Positions 58,425-64,000 of a DNA stretch of 64,000 nucleotides are shown in pieces. The DNA comes from Posidonia oceanica. Taxonomy: Eukaryota; Streptophyta; Magnoliopsida; Alismatales; Posidoniaceae. Both the position numbers and the translations under genes were made by a program. Below the pieces are notes generated by a model. The model ran no database searches. It worked only from the letters and a program-made list of their open reading frames with translations, and was not told the DNA's origin. Numbering within the stretch: the stretch's first letter is position 1; every line of letters starts with the position of its first letter. The DNA lies in assembly GCA_037176725.1 (NCBI GenBank), contig JAZBRS010000023.1:31553001-31617000 (forward strand), given 5' to 3'.

Positions 58425-59737
58425 TAGACAGACTCCGGCTTTTGTTTTGGCTTTTTCGCCGCTTGGGATTTGCTTTCCTTGTCTGCCTTTATGCCTCTTT
58501 TGCCTGTTTTACTTGCTCTTCTGTGCAAACTCCTAGTGAGTTGCCTTATAGCTACTTTGCTTGCGTTTTGCACTCGCCTCGTCTGCTTCGCTATGGCGTT
58601 CACTTTGCCTTGCTCTGCTTGGTCTCTGTTGCTTGTTTACTTGCTTATTTTTTTACTTCTGCTCTTACTTGCTCTAATGCTTACCTGTCTTTACTTTCTT
58701 TATCTTATTTGCTTATTATTGCTTTATTCACTGCACAATGCATGTCTACATACTTGTTTGGCAACAATACATGCTTTTTGAATGATAAATGCTTTTTTTT
58801 ACACACTTGCTATGCCACTACACACGCACATGTCCTGTATATATGCCTTTTGACATGATGAATGCTTTCCCTTCACTATCATGCTCACAAACACTTGCAC
58901 ATGCCATGCACTTGCCTTTTGCAGTGTTGTATGTTGTTTGCCTGCCATATTTGGTTGGTTTTCTTCCCTTTTGCACATGCCATGCCTAGGATAGTAGAGA
59001 CTATTTGCTTCCCCTGTGGCTAATTAAAAATGGCAAGTAAAAAGAACTTCTAGGAGCAACTAGAGACTTCAAACAACCCTGCACCCCCTTGGGTTAATAA
59101 AATGCGTAAGATAAAAGACTCTAAGCATTTGCATAAGCATCATATAGGGCATGCATCTTCTCATCTGAGTCAACCTATTAGTCTGCGAAGGATGGTCCTG
59201 GCCTCTTGCCCCGATGCTTTGGCATGGCGTGAGTTGGTCGGTCTGTCCCCCCTTGTCAGGAGTTGTGTCGGTGTTAGTGGAGGGTACTACCCACGCTTAG
59301 GCGGGGTCGAGGCCACCAACGCACCACCCTATTATTGCCTGAGCTCTGGGCCAGGAATTAGACAGGGAACCTACTTTTCTAACCTGAGTCGGTGACCTGT
59401 ACACCTGTGGGCATCCGAAGTAGACTACCTGCTAGGTAACACTAGGTTGGTGAGAGAGAGCATGCTAGAAAGCATACATATCATTCATGCCACCACTTAA
59501 TGCATTCGCACTTCATTTTTCTGTTACTAATCCCAGTCTCTATTGTGTCCCTCGTAGAGTTCAGTGAGCGAGTTCCTTAGCTGGAGCTCGAGTCTCTCCT
59601 CTTACTGACACCTCTGCTATGACACCTGTGCTTGACCATCTCCTTTTGAGCTATTCGCCTTTGCGATCATAGCTCCTCCTAGAGCTTGTCCTCTTTCCCC
59701 TCGTCGCAACCCTATTTTGACTCGCTCTCAGTCAGCA
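58425..59737 (+). other. E3 leader
   Basis: No gene. It aligns with the E2 leader, with a conserved block at 59090-59450. It has one eroded PBS-like copy near 58556. Confidence 0.6.
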
Positions 59738-62700
59738 ATGGCCCAGCGCACCACCGAACCCCTGCTTACCCTTGCCTCGGATGCAATTACCGCTTCGATC
59801 CCTCCGACTTCTGCTTCCAACCCTTTCGTGCCCCTTGTGACACTAGGGATTCCCCCGCTGTCGCCTAGGGCACCCCAGTATGTCATGGGGCATTGGCAGA
59901 CGTTCGCTCCTCCGGATCCGGTCGCCGAGTCTATCTTGATGACCACCACTCGCATTCCGGAGGCGCCTCTGACCCCACCTACCCAGGGATTCGTCACTTT
60001 TGACACCCCTTCTGCTGCTGCGGCGACTCTTACCATAGGGCTTCAACCTTCTGGACAGTATGTACCTCTTGGCTCTGGTCCCCCGCCGACGCTGCACTTT
60101 AGCGTTCCCACTGACGGGACACCTGAAGAGCAGTACCAGCATCTGATGGAAACTGCTCAGCGGCTGCAGGGCATGGCTCTATCAGTTCGCACTTCCTTTG
60201 TTCCTGTTGGTCCTGAGATTCATGTGCGGCCTGCTCCCGCATATCATGCATTTCATTCTGCACTTCCGCCTCTACCATCGTCTCAACTGCTCACAGTTCC
60301 GACGGTGGGGACACGTATCCCGCCTCTTGCATCTGCACAACACTACACACAGCATGCACCTCCGCCACCTGGTGGTCAGTCCTTCGGACTGGTTGGAGCG
60401 CAGTACCCTGCAGGCCTGCCGCCCAACACTGCACCGGTGCGGTCGCTGCTGCTCCAGCATTCTGCACCCACTACACAGCATATCATCTATCCGCCTCCCT
60501 TGCATCAGGTTCAGAACTCAGCATGCATTCCCCCTTACACTCCACCACAGCACGGGTACGCCAGCCATCACGTTGCATCACTAGGCGATGTGATGGTGGA
60601 TCCGGAGGAGCACCTTGGTGTGACCCACTCAGCGTACATGGTCCCTGCCCCCGCTGCCCCGTCACCTCCGGCAGCTAATCCAGACCCCATCAATAACAGG
60701 ATGGATGTTCTGGAGAAAGCACTACGTCTAGTGCAGGGGACAGACCACCAGACCTACCAATTCCGGGACCTCTGCTATTTCCCAGAGGCGGTACTCCCTC
60801 CAAAGTTCAAGATCCTGGACTTTGAGAAGTATGATGGTAGGGGCTGCCCCATAGCCCATCTAAAGGCATATTGCGGTGATCTCACCCAGCTTCAGGCTGA
60901 CAAGAGGTTGCTGTTCCAAAAGAGTCTGTCCGGTCCAGCCCTCAAGTGGTTCACGTCACTTGACATGTCTGTGATCAAGACTTGGAACGACCTAAGCCAG
61001 GCGTTCCTAGAACAATATTCCTTCAACCTCGACCTAGTCCCAAAGCGCGCGGACCTAGTCGCAACCAAGCAAAATCCGGGCGAGCTATTCGGGGAGTACG
61101 TCGGCCGCTAGCGCGTCCTTGCCTCGTAAGTTCGAGATAGGCCCTCTGACGAGGAATCTGTCAAGATCGTCATCAAAGGGGCGCAGCCATCAACCGGAGC
61201 TCTACTTAGCATCCAACCCATCACCACCTTCACTGCATTGATCCGAGCTGGCACTCGCGTAGAGAGTTCGTTGCGGAGTGGCAACTTCCCCACACTCTCT
61301 GCGCTTGCCAAGTAGGCCTCCGCCAGCGGTAACAGTTGCGGCAGCAGCACCATCAACAACAACAACGGCAGCAACAACAACCATCCCAAGAGGAAGGATC
61401 TGTCGAAACCTGCTGTTGCATACGTCGACTCTCCTGCTCCACCTGTTCACCTGGCGTCTCGGCTTGCCTCTCCTCAGATCTTTTACGCACCTGCACCTAA
61501 GGCACACCCTACACCACAGATCACTACCACCGCTCAACCGGTCTATCCTGCCATACCGGTTCAGCAAGGACAATTCCAAAGGCAGAGACGGCCTCCCATT
61601 GAGAAGCGGAAGTTCGTCCCACTGGTGGAACCACTGACTATCGTCCTTCCGAAGGGTGCGTCGCTCCTGAAGTTTCCTGAGGTTCACCCGCCACCAAACC
61701 CACTACCGTATTGGTTTAAGGCGAACCTTTTCTGCAATTTCCACTGAAGCATCGGGCATTCGATGGATAATTGCTACACTCTCCGGAATGCTATCTAGGA
61801 CTTGATCGAATTGGGAACGATTGTGATCGACACACACGAGGCATCCACCTCCACACCATCTCATGCATCTGCATCAGCATCTGTCCGAGCTAATATTGTC
61901 CATCAACCTCGACCGGAGCACTCCTATCTAGGAGGCGCAGGGACCTCGGGAATCCATTCTCTTTTCCCTTCCGGATCTCCCACGTCTGTGGTAGATCCTT
62001 CTAAGCTTATTCATGATGTTTCTACTCCCTTTCCAGTCTCCCTCTATCTTGTAGCTATCGCCGGCTCTGAGTCAGGCGTTCATATGATCCGACCGTGCGC
62101 CAAGCCGGAGTATTCTTCTGCACCAGCCACCATGCTTCCTCGGGCTCAAGGCCCAGTACACCTGCTCTTCTGCACCAGCCACCATGCTTCCTCGGGCTCA
62201 AGGCCCAGTACACCTGCTGGGTAACCCGTAGCCAGTATCCCCAGTGCATCTCCTAGCCAGACCTCAACTAGGATCTCCTGTACATTTGCTAGCAAGACCT
62301 CAGCCTCCACCCCCTTTGCCTTCCTAGCAACCCCTTTGTCCATACCCTCCTCAACCAGTAGGCACCCTTGTAGCCCCTCTCGTGCTCGCTGCACACGCTT
62401 CCGTGGTTATCAACCTAACCCAGGACACCCATCGTGTACCTTACAGCTACGCCACAGAAATGTGTGTGGAAGTGACGCGGTCGGGGAGGGCCTACAAACC
62501 CCCAGCACCAATGGCCAGACCTAGTCACCCAGAACCTGCAGCATCTCTTTCCTTAGGCCAACCTACAACCCTACCACCATCAGGCCAACCGCTTGTACCT
62601 ACCATAGTTGAACCTGTCCCTAAAGCCACACTTCCTACCACCAAGAAGGGCCAACCCAAGGCTGATATTACTTCCCAACTTAAAAAGGTTAAAGTCGACA

Positions 62701-62837
62701 TATCCATTTGGGACCTGATACACACATCTGCCGAACATCACGAGGCTTTTCTTCGCATGTTCCAAGCTGCCCATGTGTCCCAAGCCATAGAACCTGCCAC
62801 CTTGGAAAGCATGGTTGGAATGATTGCAGAACCCTAG
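59738..62837 (+). pseudogene. gag: E3 gag
   Basis: ATG 59738 (MAQRTTEP) opens a frame matching E2 gag. The gag domain begins near 60765 (FRDLCYFPEAVLPPKFKILD). Stops at 61109-61111 (TAG for Trp), near 61129 (TAA for Gln), 61315 (TAG for Gln), 61746 (TGA for Arg, inside the knuckle) and 61796 (TAG for Gln) can each be read against E2. A 52-bp tandem duplication near 62114-62217 adds one base modulo three and shifts the frame; the last part (from about 62382) reads in the shifted frame. A TAG at 62836 stands where E2 has CAG. Confidence 0.85.
62114..62217 (+). repeat. 52-bp perfect tandem duplication in E3 gag
   Basis: TCTTCTGCACCAGCCACCAT begins at 62114 and again at 62166, and the two copies match to the end of the unit. 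52 is not a multiple of three, which accounts for the frame change seen downstream. Confidence 0.88.
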
Positions 62838-64000
62838 GTCATCACTTTCACGAGTGATGAGTTGCCTCCGGTGGGGATTAATCATAACCAGCCTTTGTTC
62901 GTCATGGTACAATTCAAGAACTTTCGCATTCCCCTTGCGCTGGTCGATAATGGGTCGGGCCTTAACGTCTGCCCCTTGCGAACAGCAACTAAGCTCGGAT
63001 TCAAGGCCGAGGACATTACTCCAGCTGTTAAGGGAATGACAGCTTTTGATAATACCCACCATGACGCTCTAGGGATTCTGATTATTCCTCTTATCATTGG
63101 CCCGGTCACATTCGATGTGGAATTCTACGTCGTTGACTTGGAGCCTAATTTCAATTTTCTGCTTGGGCACCCTTGGCTCCACAAGCATCAGGTTATCCCC
63201 TCGACCCTCCATTGCATGATCAAGTTCCGCCAAGGCGACGATGTCATCGTTGTCATGGCGGAGAATTTTGAGAAGGAGCGGATCGAGGCAGTCTCCTCTG
63301 TCTCTTCACAGACTGTCCCCTTTGATCCTGAACTCTTTGATGCTTTATACCACGTTAATCGGTGCGAGCCGATTAACTTCATACCAGATCTTGAACGTGT
63401 CAACTCTTTGGCCGTTCACAATAACCCTTTCTAGATGATCGAAAACGTCTGTCACAGGTGGGGTTACGTCAAGGGGACACTGCTCGGGCGATACGGCCAG
63501 GGAATCACTGAGCCGATCGTGGCAGAGGAGCGAAGAGACAACGAGGGTCTTGGATACGACCCGTAGGCTGATGAAAGTAAGCGCCCACAGCTGAAGAATC
63601 AAAGGATGAGCATTCCCTGGGACCTTGCTAACTTCACAAGTGCAGGTATCCTAGGTTCAAGTGGAGTTCAGGCTGTAGTGCAGTCGGAGCCATGCCAAAG
63701 CTCTGCACTACCGGGAGAAGACTGGGTCTGCATTGAGGACTACTACTCGGATGAGGAGCAGTCTGGCACAGTAGGGGCAGCCCGGACCTACAGCGAGATT
63801 CAACTCGACTCAGCGGTATCTCGGTCAGTTTGTCTGGCTCTTCCTTCCACAGATCATAAAGCAGCAGATTTGGAAGGCCCATTGGCAGAATTGACAGTCT
63901 CTGATCTTCCTGCAGTCTTACTAGCATCACCGATGCCAGCACAAACAGCTCTGAAGTCAAAGACACCAGCACAGGCACAGTTAGCCAGTCTGCCCGCAGC
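62838..64000 (+). pseudogene. E3 protease-like domain and G-patch (3' partial)
   Basis: In the shifted frame. The active-site loop reads D-N-G-S (LALVDNGSGLNV near 62940), and LLGHPWLHKH follows near 63165. A TAG at 63432-63434 precedes the G-patch (WGYVKGTLLGRYGQG), and another TAG lies near 63563. The acidic WVCIEDYYSDEEQS block at about 63720 matches E2. The window ends in the linker. Confidence 0.82.

Larger units (their letters stand above)
52605..64000 (+). mobile_element. E3: Ogre-like relative of E2, 3' part outside window
   Basis: Same layout as E2: TGACACC start, 5.8 kb LTR, PBS, leader, gag and protease in one frame. It is much more diverged from E2 than E2's LTRs are from each other, and has more stops, so it is older. 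Confidence 0.88.

Overview
The window is plant nuclear DNA made almost entirely of nested Ty3/gypsy LTR retrotransposons of the Tat lineage, with no ordinary host gene in view. The lineage call rests on Gag proteins with a CX2HX4HX4C knuckle, a G-patch after the protease, an RT followed by a second RNase H of the archaeal type, an integrase with the D,D(35)E spacing, very large 3' untranslated regions full of minisatellites, and extra plant-mobile-domain (PMD) genes. A flowering plant with a large, repeat-rich genome is likely; the species cannot be named from this.

Layout. E1 (+ strand, older) enters from the left: gag-protease-RT-RNase H-integrase in one broken frame (1-7794), then noncoding DNA (7795-9377). 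E2 (9378-37607, + strand, young, about 28.2 kb) has inserted into E1. E2 has 5.86-5.88 kb near-identical LTRs, a PBS followed by repeat copies of itself, one gag-pol frame (16786-25594), a sense-strand PMD/DUF7745-like gene (27044-28246) and two hairpin-rich tandem arrays (28801-31222). E1 resumes at 37608 and carries three genes on the opposite strand (37666-44640), each with its own TATA box and a cluster of AACGTT palindromes upstream. I can trace one, eight and two exons beyond the first-exon level in these genes (two, eight and two exons in total), with all nine introns 65-79 bp long and in phase 0. E1 then has four tandem arrays (45030-48830), a polypurine tract and a 1.1 kb 3' LTR (48970-50086).

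Right of E1 is an older minus-strand neighbourhood: a gag start cut off by E1 (50087-50283), an LTR with enhancer-like internal repeats (50577 to about 52.18 kb), and a second LTR (52186 onward) split by E3. E3 (52605 to the window end, + strand) is a diverged relative of E2 with a 5.8 kb 5' LTR, a PBS and a decayed gag-protease frame.

How it works together. The sense genes would give the Gag-Pol machinery. A conserved AG|GTAAGT donor inside the E2/E3 LTR suggests a spliced Gag mRNA. The antisense E1 genes are separate transcription units whose introns cannot be spliced from the element's own genomic RNA, so they could survive retrotransposition. All the elements seen here carry disabling changes; nearly all the stops look like C-to-T decay of Gln, Trp or Arg codons. 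The most notable content is the set of antisense, intron-bearing PMD genes with palindromic promoters, the double retropepsin of E1, and the repeated PBS of E2.
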